From Spinacia oleracea (Eukaryota > Streptophyta > Magnoliopsida > Caryophyllales > Amaranthaceae), in contig NC_079489.1 of assembly GCF_020520425.1 (NCBI RefSeq), positions 21,290,001 to 21,354,000 of the forward strand: a stretch of DNA of 64,000 nt. Reading direction: 5' to 3'. Under the pieces are notes generated by a model that was given only the letters and a program-made list of their open reading frames with translations, was not told the DNA's origin and did not search any database. Shown piece by piece: positions 1 to 10,559 of this stretch (the first letter of the stretch is position 1; each line of letters starts with the position of its first letter). Position numbers and translations under genes: made by a program.

Positions 1-1690
1 CCTGCATAGCCCATAAAAGAGTTGAAGAAACTACAATGTGGTCAGAATATATGCAATTGCAATTTAGAACATATGAAATTGTATTTCAGAACATATGAAA
101 CAATAATTAGAACATATGAAACAATAATTAGAACATACGACCTTATCACTCATGTCCAATTCCTAGGAAGTCATACTTCCTCCTCTCATTTCTTGCAACC
201 AAGCCAATCTGGTAATAGTTGAATTAGTGCACCACTTAATACACTTGACATAAAGTTCAGAACATAACCACTTAATATTCGTATAAACCTTTAGAACATA
301 TGCAACAATAATTAGAACATAGACAATAACACCTTAGAACATAAGCAAGATTAGATCTAGACTCCAAAACTTTAAGATCAACTATGACCAGAACCAGCCT
401 ATGGCATGGACCAGCTGATTATGAGTCTATCCATTAATTTCCAAACTTGAACCTCGGCTTCGAGGTTAACTTGAAATCATACATACTCCCCCCCTTCGTA
501 CATGACAACAAGAAAAGGAAGTAAACTCAAGTCTCATCCTAGCTATATCCTTATAAAATAACATTAATGGGGAGAAGTTGATAGCATGCACTACGTTTGT
601 AACATCGCACTCCGCAATAATATCCATGAATCCCAAGTAACTTGCTAGATGAACACCAAAACAACAGTAGCAGACTCCTAATCCTATCCTCTGCAACAAA
701 CACACGCCCCTCATCATCCCTGCACACCACAGCCAGACCCACGCTACCACCAACCCCTACATGCGCATCCAAATTCATTTTCACACAACCTATAGATAGA
801 CGAGACCATCCAATAGGAGACACACTCACAACAACAGAGGACTTCAGATGAAATACAGTATCAACCAACACCAATCTATACAGATCATGTTCTTAGCAAC
901 TACAAGAGTACCAATGACGACAAGAAAGAGAAATAAGTGTTGATTCCAAGGAAATCAATACACAAAGAATACATGCATGTTACAATCCAACACGAAAAAT
1001 AAAATTTAAGACCGCAGGAAACCACAAAGATGCAAGAAAATACAAACCTGAAGGTTTCCCACACATTTCAGTATCAGAGAATAATTAAATGTAGCCAAAT
1101 CGTCCACCGAGAATAGCCAAATATTGGTTTCAGGCTGGACCTTAACATATCTAACAAATGGTTTTCGCGACATTCCCAATTTAGAACATAACCAAGGATG
1201 ATTTAGAGCATAAGCAAGGGTGATTTAGATAGGACATGATACACTTGACATGAATTTAATTGGATCACGAGGTCTCTTTCAACACAAATTTCTTCCTAAT
1301 TTTCAGAAACTTATATTGAATCAGGAACTATTTCAAAAACACTAATTTAGAACATATACATGACTGGTTTAGAACATAAGCAATGATGATTCAGAACATA
1401 ACACCGACATTAATTCATGGAAAATTCACCAGATTGCAATATAACAAGAAATTTGTTAAGCAAGAAAACTCCTAATAAGGAAAATTATTCAGAATATGAC
1501 GTATTCATAAGGTTTGTCGCCATCACAATTCAATGACACCAGTTGAGTGTTATTATTCCTAAATTGTACTACTAAGAAAAGATGAGTTTCAAATTTCCAG
1601 CTTCGACCAAACAATTTTGAACACACAATAATTTAGAACATAAAAACACTAATTTAGAACATATGCATCACTAGTTTAGAACACAAACAC
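1..1690 (+). repeat. Dispersed TTAGAACATA motif cluster
   Basis: At least fifteen copies of a ten-base motif close to TTAGAACATA (variants TCAGAACATA, TTAGAGCATA) occur at about 62-345 and 1180-1690, all on the plus strand. Spacing is irregular (18 to over 100 bp), so this is not a simple tandem satellite. The middle of the segment holds an RNase H-like relic and its right end abuts a captured piece of ribosomal protein P2. Inference: internal non-coding DNA of a transposon, possibly a MULE, whose ends I could not define. Confidence 0.6.
466..874 (-). pseudogene. RNase H-like (RVT_3 type) relic, frameshifted
   Basis: The minus strand encodes, in two overlapping frames, pieces of the RNase H-like domain that ends plant non-LTR retrotransposon polyproteins and related host proteins. 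The upstream frame (about 850-690) reads VKMNLDAHVG followed by GLAVVCRDDEGRVFVAEDRIR-like residues, matching the first catalytic Asp strand and the RD-x-x-G turn. The second frame (about 660-470) reads GFMDIIAECDVTNVVHAIN and then CCHVRRGG, matching the second acidic residue and the HVRRE motif of the family. A shift of frame is needed between them, and neither a reverse transcriptase domain nor a terminus is seen nearby. It is a dead fragment; LINE-derived or host-gene-derived origin cannot be separated here. Confidence 0.6.
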
Positions 1691-1840
1691 AAGATAGAGG
1701 ATGATAGAGTTGTTCTTACGTCGTCCGATTCTTCTTTCTCTTCAACCTTATTCTCCTACTTTGGAGCCCCGGCGGCAGCAACACCTGCACCACCACCAGT
1801 AGCAGCTGACACGGCAACTGCGCCTCCACCAACACCTGCA
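1681..1840 (-). pseudogene. Ribosomal protein P2 fragment (captured)
   Basis: This stretch matches, base for base over most of its length, the Ala-rich hinge and acidic tail exon of the 60S acidic ribosomal protein P2 gene found at 46770-46994, plus about 45 bp of the following intron including its GT donor (GTAAGAAC). Relative to that gene it has substitutions such as CTACTTTGG for CTCCTTTGG and replaces the GGAG of the hinge. Homology stops abruptly at about 1840. No start codon or other exon is present. It is a partial copy moved at DNA level, since intron sequence is included, and it is embedded in the motif-rich segment, which suggests capture by a transposon. Confidence 0.75.
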
Positions 1841-2400
1841 CACAATTTGATGAAGATTGTTGCTACGATGTTGCGTCGGTAATAAGAGAGGAAATAAATC
1901 GAAAATTAGGAAATTGAACAATCATACCTCTGAATTAACCTAAACGTACGAAAATCGCTAATTTTGACGAAATTGTTCGTCAAATTTGAATTACAATCCG
2001 ATGAAATTGAAGAAATTTGAGGAAAGTTGATGAAGATGAAGGGTGATATTGTGTAATAGATCATAAATTTGATGAAGAATTTGACGAATTTGCTCAAACT
2101 TGCGAGAATGTGGGGTAAAAATCACCCGCAATTGAAGAGATAAGAGAGAGAAAGTTGTGAGGAGTGTTTAGGGGGAGCAGGAAGAGTTTAGAGAGAGAGA
2201 ATGCTGATGAGGAAGAAGGGGTAGTGTGCAGCTGAAATTACGAAAATGCCATTACTCTCATATCAAATTTGGGCGGTTAGATTAGATTTGATCGAACGGT
2301 GTAGAGAGTGTTCTTACCGTAAGAAGTTTTCTTACGGGAGTCTTTCTCTATATAATCCAACGGTTACTTAATCAATACATATTCCCGTAACAAGGACTTA
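1841..2400. other. AT- and purine-rich stretch with a short palindrome
   Basis: No gene is recognised. The segment is rich in GAGAGA-type runs (2130-2215). A palindrome at 2317-2337 has nine-base arms CCGTAAGAA / TTCTTACGG around GTT. This could be the end region of the element that carries the P2 fragment, but no matching terminus was found. Confidence 0.35.
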
Positions 2401-3820
2401 TGCCCAGTACCAAAAAGAATAGGTAAAGCCCACAAAACCCACCTCCACGCATGCGAACTGCATTCCCAAGTACCAAGGGTCGTGGCCCGAGCCCGGTCCA
2501 GCCGACGCACGTGTTATGTGTCCACCCATACCACTCTCACACTTTCTCAAACAAGAAACAAGGAGAATATGAAGAGTTCTTTCAATGTGGGACAAAAATA
2601 TTCCTCTTATTTTACACTCCTTTCTTTTGTGTTTCCCAACAAGAACTTCCAACACTAATCATGCACACGCTCTCCTTGGATCCTACCTATGGGATTAACA
2701 AATGTACGACCTGTTATTGGAAGGGGGGAGGGGGTTACTTGTAGTTCATGCCAGGACAACATTCGTTATACATGTTTGGAATAAGTAGTTTTTTTCAATC
2801 TGGGTTGTTTGCTACTGTATTCAATCATTCTTTCTGTGTTGCTACTTTTATGGTTGCTGTCAATCTGTCATGTAGCAGCTGGGATGGCTGTGGCCTGTGG
2901 GATGGTACAACTCGCACGCATCCTGGATTTGGTTGTTGGCTTTCTGGTGTAGATATCAGCACACAACAGCTCATGGAGTATATTGGACAGGTCTTGATCA
3001 ATGGGTTAGAAGTGAAGCACATTGTAATGAACTGTATTTCCCAATTTTTTTTTATCACACTAGAGTACATCTTTTGAGAGTTCCGTTTAAGAGCTGAAAT
3101 TTTTTAAGAAGTGGCATGTAAATTACTATACAACTTTGTAAAAGCACTATTGTGTTTGAGAAAGATTTCTAACTTGCTGGAATTACATACGGGATGGTGA
3201 AAAATAATGGTGTCACAAGTCTTCTTTTCAAAATCACTTGCCAAGGTAAATAAGAATAAAAGTTTCAATTTCTTCTTCTGAGAAGTCTCCAACATATTTG
3301 TCCGACAAAGCATAAAGGGGCTCAAATTAAGGATGTTTCAGTAAGGCTATCAAAAAGTGAACAGACTTGAGAAACAGAAATCAACTAACTTTTGAACTGA
3401 ATATATCCTAGAAATAGGGATCTTAAAACCAAACCGATCTGATTTAACCCGTTAGTTCAAGATTTGAACCCGAACCGCTGGCAACCCGAGGAGATCCTCA
3501 ACCCGATTTGCTTCTGATAACATTTAACCGAACCAAAACCCCATCCGATCTGATAGCAATCCCAAAACCGATTATATCCGATAAGAACCCTAATCGACTT
3601 GAATCGATAAAAATCGGTATCCGATTTACCTCGACCTGTGTTAAGTGTTAACCCCGAATACCTTCTTTTTCACTCACACACTGATTAATTGCAACATCTT
3701 TTATTGACTTGGGTGTTAATTCTTCAATGAATAAGGTTAGGCTTGACAAACCATTCATCTCCATTCAACATTGCTATCATATAAGCTCATGCATTATGAA
3801 AGACTCTCAGCTTTTAGGAA
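2401..3820. other. Intergenic, no gene recognised
   Basis: Several open frames of about 60-110 codons exist on both strands but show no recognisable domain, conserved start context or splice logic. 3430-3650 is a degenerate repeat of AACCGATC/ATCCGAT words. Confidence 0.4.
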
Positions 3821-3825
3821 CTAAA

Positions 3826-4097
3826 CTAGTTTTTGGGCCCGGGCGATGCCCCGAGTTACTACATTAGTAACATTCAAATTTACTTATATTTTTTTTAGCA
3901 ATAATAACATGAAATATGTAATAGATTAGCTTCATTATTTAAACTCGAGGTTAGAGGTTCAAACCTTATGCAAACCATGTTTGACATTCTTTTAAATGTA
4001 TATGAAGATTATATGGAGCGAACGACTTATAAGCACAGTGCCACGTGCCACGTGTCACATATACTTTATTTTAGACGCCTTTTAATATATAGTATAA
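3826..4097 (-). mobile_element. Short non-autonomous Helitron
   Basis: Read on the minus strand, the element begins near 4097 with TATACTATATATTAAAAGG, a typical plant Helitron 5-prime start, and ends at 3826 with a GC-rich stretch (GGCATCGCCCGGGCCC) followed by CTAG and a flanking T. The same termini occur on the plus strand at 22060-22341, giving two family members. No RepHel coding sequence fits in 270 bp. The leading TC dinucleotide is degenerate (TT) here, so the exact 5-prime base is uncertain. Confidence 0.75.
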
Positions 4098-4432
4098 ATG
4101 ACAAGGTTAACTAACTCTCTTGCTCTACCAAAGGCCTCATCCAGCCAGACGCTATGACAATGATAGCAAAATCAAAGGCATTACCAACTGAAAAGCAATC
4201 ATGTTGGCAAGAATATTAGAAAATGATAGCTGCTTAATGAGTGAGTGGTCAGCAAGGTTTTAGTCACTTTCTTTATTCTGTCTATATTGCAATGACACCC
4301 TTGCATCTGGCTGTTTGCCTGTTTGGCATTTATTTAGATAAAAATGAATGATCAACAGTCTATACCTTTGCTAAGGACCGTTTGAGTCAATGGACAACTT
4401 GATTTGCATATCTTTATGTTGTCTATAACTCT

Positions 4433-4662
4433 ACATGCTAATTGGCTTAACCAATTGAGGTTGGCATGAGTAGTTAATGGTCTCTTGCTCCTTAACCAAG
4501 GTCTCGGATTCGAGCCTTGGGAATGGAAAAAATCTCAACTGGGAGGGATGCTGCCTATCGAGGTACCCATACAAACTCCCGCGTGAGATTAGTCCACTCG
4601 CCGAAGGCGGTGGGAACTCCTCGTAGTAGAACCAAAAAAAAAAAACATGCTAATTGGCTTAA
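4433..4662 (+). mobile_element. tRNA-derived SINE with 18-bp target duplication
   Basis: The core (4451-4644) has an A-box-like GGTTGGCATGAGTAGTTAATGG and, about 50 bp on, a B-box GGATTCGAGCC, the internal RNA polymerase III promoter of tRNA genes. It ends in a run of twelve A. Both sides carry the identical 18-base sequence ACATGCTAATTGGCTTAA (4433-4450 and 4645-4662), a target-site duplication of the size made by LINE machinery. The unmutated duplication points to a young insertion. Confidence 0.88.
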
Positions 4663-4920
4663 ATTGAACAATTATGTGGAGTTCCAAACTCGATCTAAGG
4701 TAGACACAAATCCACTTCTCGTTTAAAATCAACTCGACCTATTCTTGACCAAACCTGAAATCAACCTTAAATGATGTTGACCTAAACCAATTTAACTACT
4801 CCGTATTATTATTATTGTTAGTATTATTATTTCATAATCATCATCATCGGCGTCTAGTCATCATCGTTACGGAGTATTATCTTTTATATTTTTGTGCAAA
4901 TGTCTTCATTATTAGGGTGA

Positions 4921-5249
4921 TGATAAAGGTCGCAAGTTGCGACAACATTTAGTTGTCGCAATCTTACATGTCGCAGTTTAATTGGTACATATAAGCGCCA
5001 CGTATGCTATGCGTCATCATAAATATTTTACTATCAATGCAATATTTTTACTACAAAAATATATAAATTAGGTAATCGATGTAAAGAAGGAAACAAATCA
5101 GAATATTAAGATTTTCCTACCTTTTTTGAAACATATATAATAGATTATATAAGTTAAATATTTTAATTTCCAATTTAAATCATGACACATAAGCATGCCA
5201 TATCATCATTGTGACACGGCTTAAAGGTCGCATGTTGCGACCTTTATCA
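4921..5249. mobile_element. MITE with hairpin-like termini
   Basis: The ends are inverted: TGATAAAGGTCGCAAGTTGCG at 4921 and, as its complement, CGCATGTTGCGACCTTTATCA ending at 5249. Each end is itself partly palindromic (GTCGCAAGTTGCGAC). The 329-bp interior is AT-rich and has no coding sequence. No clear target duplication was found, so the superfamily is not assigned. Confidence 0.6.
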
Positions 5250-5853
5250 TTTTCGTCATTATTATTATATGTAGTATTTAATTCTTGTAGTAACTATCAA
5301 AAAGAGAAAATAAAAACACTTGTAGTTTCCTTTGTTTGGGTGGTCCAGATTCCAGACACACAACATTGCAACAACTTCAGTCAATTAAAATAATGCGATT
5401 ATTTGTTAATGAAATTTTATACTCTGTAACAAATAAAAAAAATTACACCATTTATTAATTTAAAATTAGGAAGTCTTTGTCCAAAAATGAAATAATTTTT
5501 TCTTTAATTATTTCAAATAAAAAAAAGGGAGAATTATTTTCTTCCCTCAAAAGCACTATAAAATTATCAAATTGTCCTTATTAATTATTTAAACAAAATA
5601 CACTTCTGCAAGGCATCGACGAAATTTGATGGATTAGAATTGTTACGCCTGGTGTGAGTCATAGAAATTTTTATTTTAAAAAAAATCTTAAAAATACTTC
5701 GTATAATAAGAACAACAAATTGATGTTCATTAGCATCTTTAAAGTTGATTTTATGCTACTTTTGTTCCTTTCTCGGGGGAGGGGGTGTTCAGGAGTGGTT
5801 GGTGTTGATAGGAAACCAAGGGAAAGAGAATTATATTAAGGACAGAAACTTAC
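5250..5853. other. AT-rich, no gene recognised
   Basis: This is the sequence just downstream of the PTB exon splice donor. If the PTB gene were intact, an intron and further RRM exons would be expected on the minus strand here; none is seen. Confidence 0.4.
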
Positions 5854-6039
5854 AAATTCGATGAATGCTTGATTTTTGTTGGCCCCAACATTGCACTTTG
5901 TATTGACAACCTTACCAAAAGGCTTCCCCAATTCAATCAGCTCCTCCTCAGTGCATTCCCATGGCAAGTTTCTCAAATGAAGCACCTTCGATGGAGGTTG
6001 GGTGTAACGGAACTGTGGCTGACTCGACACAGAAGCCAT
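5854..6039 (-). CDS. Polypyrimidine tract-binding protein homologue, first coding exon only
   Basis: The exon encodes 62 residues beginning MASVSSQPQFRYTQPPSKVL and covering the start of the first RNA-recognition motif, with RNP2 (VLHLRNLP) and RNP1 (NQAFIEF) visible. This matches plant PTB proteins, which bind pyrimidine-rich RNA and regulate splicing. The start at 6037-6039 is chosen because the PTB-like N terminus begins there and a 3-prime splice site (TATTGCAG) lies 38 bp upstream in the 5-prime UTR. The exon ends at a consensus donor (GTAAGT, 5848-5853), as in PTB genes. No later exon is found in the remaining 5.8 kb to the window start, so the copy is truncated or has a very long intron. 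The upstream UTR exon and intron are kept, so the copy is DNA-based rather than retroposed. Confidence 0.8.
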
Positions 6040-6077
6040 TACGCAAGTAGCCCCACACAGAGGCAGCCAAGAAACTC
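6040..6077 (-). other. 5-prime UTR part of the PTB first coding exon
   Basis: The exon begins after an acceptor (TTGTATTGCAG, next base 6077) and runs 38 bp to the ATG. The intron upstream extends to the donor GTAAAC at 6577-6582. Confidence 0.65.
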
Positions 6078-6582
6078 CTGCAATACAAGGTAAAAAACAG
6101 CTGAATAATTCCATGTGAAATCAATCATCCACTAAGGTTACTAAATATCAAACTTCTGCAATCGAAAAAATAGCACGCTCGACTTTTTTAATTAAAGTAA
6201 CACTATCTTTAAGGTGAATAGTTATCGAGCTCCCTTCACTAATCACGCAACTCTAAATTAACCAAAAATTGCAATAATCATATCGTCCTTGATTAACACA
6301 ATGATGATAAATTGAGAGGTAATATGAGGTCATTATTTTGTTCATCAATTCAACAGGTCAATTTCTTGCTCGAATTCTTACTGAGTTCCTTCAATATCCA
6401 AATTATGAACAACATGTTCATCAATTCATCAATTGTCGTCCTCAAATTGAAAGAAACACAAATTACACAATCAAACACGAAGTATTAAAATCCCTAAAAA
6501 TCGAAGTGAATTTGAGACGAAAATAGTCGAAACATGCAAAAGTAGTGCAAAAAAAAAGGATATAGAAAGATAATTAGTTTAC

Positions 6583-6660
6583 CTGGTGTAAGAATAGACG
6601 AGAGAGCGAATCGTCGGGATGTAAGTTGTGAAAATTAGGGTTCTTCGGTTCTAAAAGTGT
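6583..6660 (-). other. Likely non-coding first exon of the PTB homologue
   Basis: Minus-strand sequence ends in ACACCAG followed by GTAAAC, a good splice donor, and is CT-rich upstream, as expected for a plant leader exon. The transcription start is not resolved. Confidence 0.5.
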
Positions 6661-6764
6661 GCAGAATTGGGATGAATCGAAGAGCAACAGCAGATTCTCT
6701 CACCTCTCGCACTCTTTCCAATTCTATGGTGGGGTAAAGGCGTAACGCTTACTAACCAAAGTCG

Positions 6765-7110
6765 CAAGTAGATCTGCGCTTCGAGCGCACTATAGCAGAT
6801 TAAAGATAGCTGTGGCTCGGGCTCGGGCTCGGGCTTCGGGCTGGGCTTATGGGCCTGGTTCATGACAAATCAGCTTTTATCACGCTGGGCTAAATTTTTA
6901 ATATGGAGGCTCAAGGTCATGGCCCCTCGTACCGGGTCGGGTCGTCATGTATAAGTCTTTAACTTTAGCGTGTTTTATCATGTTGGGTTGGATCGAGTCG
7001 TGTTCCAAAAAAGTGAGGGCCAAGGCCCATGACATTGAGCCCGTGCCAAGCTGAGCTCTTTTCTTGTCGGTTGGCCTCGGGCCGGCCCATAGTCATCTTT
7101 ACAGCAGATT
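6765..7110. repeat. GC-rich GGGCTC hexamer run and degenerate GGGCC repeats
   Basis: At about 6808-6835 the hexamer GGGCTC is repeated in tandem, followed by variants around GGGCCTGG and GGGCCGG. This is low-complexity DNA of the kind found upstream of many plant genes; no function is claimed. Confidence 0.5.
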
Positions 7111-7639
7111 AGTAAGTAAGGCGATTTAATATCTCACCCTAGCCGAACCAAACTATTTGGCTATACTTCGTATCATCAATCCTTTAGATTTTGAGAGAGT
7201 TATATAGTCATATTGGAAACCAAGAGGCTAAAAGGCGAAAACCATGCCCTCATGATCCACCGCCCGGCCACTCGAGCATCGTGGAGTAAGTAAGTTGCAA
7301 CATATGTTATACATTTTCATACTTAGTCCCATTACTCTTTACCAATTGAATATGCGCTAGATTTGAGTTATGTGCCTCAATTGAGCCACACCAAGAGTAT
7401 GTCGGTACAATTGAAGGATTAGTAACAAGAGTGATTGGATATCTCTTCTAGGCATGTAGCTCATGATTTTACTTTCCCTAGTGTTCTAATAAAGGCCCTG
7501 AAAAAGAGACCAATTGATTTAGGTTATTTATCTAAAATGATCTACAATAAGCTTATGTTTGTGAAATGTCACACTTCTAAAATAGTATAGGTTTTCTTAA
7601 TAGAGAAAATAAGAAAAAATATATTTTCTTTTCATATAT
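7111..7639. other. Intergenic, nothing recognised
   Basis: No open frame with domain similarity, no inverted termini and no RNA gene signal was found. Confidence 0.4.
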
Positions 7640-8190
7640 TCACAAGTGATTTACCATCCATTTTTTTTTTTTGAGAAAGGAAACACACTTCAAGAGATGC
7701 TTATTTATTTATTTAAGAAGTACGTCTTTCGTCTCTTTCAGTAGAAATCAACCAAAATACAATTATGTTGAAGTATTACTCTAGATCCTTTGTGGAATAT
7801 CGGGCGTGGATGCAAATCAATACAATTCTTCCAACGGTAATTTTCTTTTTTTATGCTCGGTTTCTTTTGTTGACATAACCTCTAAAAAACTAGTGACATA
7901 AAAAGAACTCCTCAACTCCGAATGACATAATCTATGAATATAGAAACACATTTATTACAGGAATGTTCCAACAATCCTCCTCCATTTGTATAATAAAAGT
8001 TAAGGATCCAACCTCGCTTAATTAACATGACAACGTAACTCTCAAACTTGTGCATCATAAAAACAAAAATTAAGTATTGAATTTTTACTTAACATGACGT
8101 TACAACAATACAGATGGTGATGGTAGACTAATATTTGAATCAAACAACCTATGAACTATTGAAGATGTTTCACACATAAGTTTGATGCTC
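7640..8190 (+). repeat. Diverged repeat, left copy
   Basis: This segment aligns in the same orientation with 10685-11050 and 11700-11960. Shared phrases include CTCGGTTTCTTTTGTT, CAATCCTCCTCC and TTGCATCATAAAAA. Divergence is substantial (many substitutions and indels). It flanks the inverted PMD pair, suggesting that the segment belongs to the repeat that carries it. Confidence 0.55.
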
Positions 8191-8419
8191 TTTCAATATG
8201 AACATCGTTTAATTTGGAACAAGCTTACGACAAAGATTTTTGCCGCTCCTTCCTTCACTTGAACACTCTTCCTAGTAACTCTCCGACCCGTAGCCGCATA
8301 CCATCTCCCATCTCCAGCATTACCCCCACGCTCCATCCACCTCAATCAAGAACATTTCCTCCCCAACTAATGTCAATACGTTTTCACACTTCAATCTGTG
8401 AATTTTCATCAATGAAAAC

Positions 8420-8760
8420 GGTAAACAATGAAGTGCAGTAAGACGAACAAGAAGTTACCACGACAAAAATTGAAATTAACCCAAGAGTGTCCAACAATAT
8501 GCCGAAAGACTGTATCAGAGTGACTGACAGCTCAAACAGACCACACTCCTTGAACGGGAGCATGCGATCCTTGCCATTGAGCTTTACCATCACATTCCGA
8601 CCCGTTACGAGAATTAGACATAAAAAGCTGATCGGTTGAAGGATCTGCCCGACAAACGGAACCAAGGTAAACTGGGACAGGAAACCAACTAACAGAAGTA
8701 CACGTGGCAAACAAAAAGAGCAATGCAGAAGTTCTGAGACCAAACATCATGCTCAACCAT
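8420..8760 (-). pseudogene. Diverged, frameshifted copy of exon 1 of the six-span membrane protein
   Basis: Two minus-strand frames together resemble exon 1 of the membrane protein gene at 31562-31918. One frame gives LRTSALLFLFATCTSV, matching NAGLYLFATVILLTG. The other continues LLLVGFLSQFTLVP, then LNGKDRMLPF (compare LAGIDYRLPL) and SVTLIQSFGILLDTLGLI (compare FAVPVVQILGSLLSFLGIL). A frameshift is needed near 8695. The fragment stops at a GTAACT donor at the same place where the intact gene has GTAATC. No second or third exon was found, so this is probably a paralogue relic. Confidence 0.5.
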
Positions 8761-8989
8761 TTGAGTGCAATGTATTAAGAACGAATTCATCAAAAACTTT
8801 ATTACCTAATATAAATCATCGTTCTTAACATAAAGCAATCAAATAAACCCCCTTAATAATGGATTAATCAAATTTTCGTTCCAACAAAATTTCCCCAAAT
8901 CAATTTTCTTTACTCAATTACATGTTAATCCAGTTAACTCAATGATATATCACAACAACGCACAATAAAAATTCTACAAACTTGTAGTC

Positions 8990-9345
8990 CCTAATAACAA
9001 GTTGACAACATTGTCGCTCCCCCAGGCGTAGGAGTCGACCACGTCCAAATATTTCGATAAATTGGACTTAGGATGTGCAACAATGTTCTCCAGATCCATC
9101 TTGAATGACTAAGCAGCTCACGATGATGAGGATGATGGCCTTGCCTTGATCCTCTGATCATGAGGCCTACCTTCATCAACGCAAATATCCTTCAGGTCGA
9201 TGAGACTTAGTTTGAGCTTTGGTATAGGTATATCAAATACCCGACTGAAAGCCTCTAAGTCTTTAATGTTGTCGGGGATAAGTGGTTCACCCTTAATGGG
9301 CAAACCGGTCAAATACAAAACGTCCTCTAGAGTGATGTTCATGCG
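8990..9345 (-). pseudogene. Plant mobile domain (PMD/MAIN-like) fragment, left arm
   Basis: The minus strand reads MNITLEDVLYLTGLPIKGEP, the signature opening of the plant mobile domain of MAIN/MAIL-type proteins and of MULE- or retrotransposon-borne relatives. After a frame change near 9130 it continues with residues matching SCLVIPDGSGEHC and YAWGAA, the typical C-terminal half (family pattern FPD-x-S and YAWGAA). The domain is broken by at least one frameshift. It forms the left arm of an inverted pair with 10200-10555. Confidence 0.7.
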
Positions 9346-9770
9346 TTGACCACAAACCCGAAAACAGTAAATTCCATCTTCTTAGGTATAGTAGCTCATG
9401 AAGATTTCCAACAATGGAGTTGGAAGATTCACTCGCTCCTTACTTTGGTGAAGCCTTAATTACGAGTTTTAACAACGAACTTCCATTGCCATTTGAACAA
9501 TTCGGTCATTAATCAATGCTCGGAAATCAAGCTGTAATTGTAACCATATTGCAGACAAAGTTTGCAACTTTGAACACCCCTTAGCCATCTCCTAAAGGAG
9601 GAAGATAACAACCAATTCAGTCTAATTACTAAATAATGTTTCCTCACATCCATTCACAATTGTAATTTATATCACAATTATCAATTAAAAAACCCAACAA
9701 GTAAAATTCTAACTCCACGGTCAATTTATTGAATTTATCATGGGAAGTGTGGTAAACTGATTAATATGAA
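8995..9770 (+). repeat. Inverted repeat around PMD fragment, left arm
   Basis: The arm pairs, imperfectly, with the complement of 9800-10550. Matching phrases include GGAGCGNCAATGTTGTC at the outer ends and AATGGATGTGAGGAAACA near the centre. The loop is about 30 bp, so a transcript through it would fold into a roughly 750-bp hairpin. Confidence 0.7.
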
Positions 9771-9799
9771 TTGATTCTAAATGGAATTTCTTCTATTGT

Positions 9800-10550
9800 T
9801 AATTCCTATTGGCTAATTGATAATTATCTAATTTGATATATAATTGAATAATCGATTGCGGAGTTAGAATCTTACTTGTTGGGCTTTTTACTTGACAATT
9901 GTGAATGGATGTGAGGAAACAATATTTAGTAATTAGACCGAATTGGTTGTTATCTTCCCTTCTTTAGGAGATGACTAAGGGATGTTCAAAGTTGCAAAAT
10001 TTGTCTGTAATGTGGTTACAATTACAACCTGATTTCCGAGCATTGATTGACGATCAAATTGATTCAAATGGCGATGGGAGTTCATTGTTAAAACTCCTAA
10101 GGCTTCACAAGTAAGGAGTCGGGGAATCTTTCAACTCCATTGTTGGAAATCTTCACGAGCTACTATACCGGAGAAGATGGAATTTATTGTTTTCGGGTTT
10201 GTGGTCAATGCATGAACGTCACTCTAGAGGACGTTATGTATTTGACCAGTTTGCCCATTAAGGCCCAACCACTTATCCCGACAACAATAAGGGCTTAGAG
10301 ACTTTCAGTCGGGTATTTGATATACATACACCAAAACTCAAACTAAGTCTAGTCGGCCTGAAAGATATTTGCATCGATGAAAGTAGACCTTATGATCAGA
10401 GGATCAAGGCCATCCTCCTCATTATCGTGAGCTGCTTAATCATTCCAGATGGATCTGGACAGCATTGTTGGACATCCTACATCCAATTTATCGAAAAATT
10501 GGACGTGGTCGATTCCCACGCCTGGGGAGCGGCAATGTTGTCATTGAAAG
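9800..10550 (-). repeat. Inverted repeat around PMD fragment, right arm
   Basis: Complementary partner of 8995-9770. Its PMD-coding side lies on the plus strand. The two arms differ by many substitutions and small indels, so the inversion is old. Confidence 0.7.
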
Positions 10551-10555
10551 GAAAC
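10200..10555 (+). pseudogene. Plant mobile domain fragment, right arm
   Basis: In the plus orientation the segment encodes MNVTLEDVMYLTSLPIKAQP and, after frame changes, SCLIIPDGSGQHC and HAWGAAMLSL, again the two hallmark halves of the plant mobile domain. Stop codons and frame changes differ from those in the left arm, so the arms have decayed independently after duplication. No zinc-finger or phosphatase extension of larger PMD proteins is present. Confidence 0.7.
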
Positions 10556-10559
10556 AATT

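Noticed and set aside
1851-1866. ATGAAGATTGTTGC identical to the P2 start codon region, beside the P2 fragment
   Set aside because: It lies on the opposite strand from the P2 fragment and the following codons do not match exon 1; likely chance or a rearranged scrap too short to call.
2748-3077. 109-codon plus-strand frame with Cys/Trp-rich stretch
   Set aside because: No recognisable domain, overlapping antisense frame of similar length, and no splice or promoter support.
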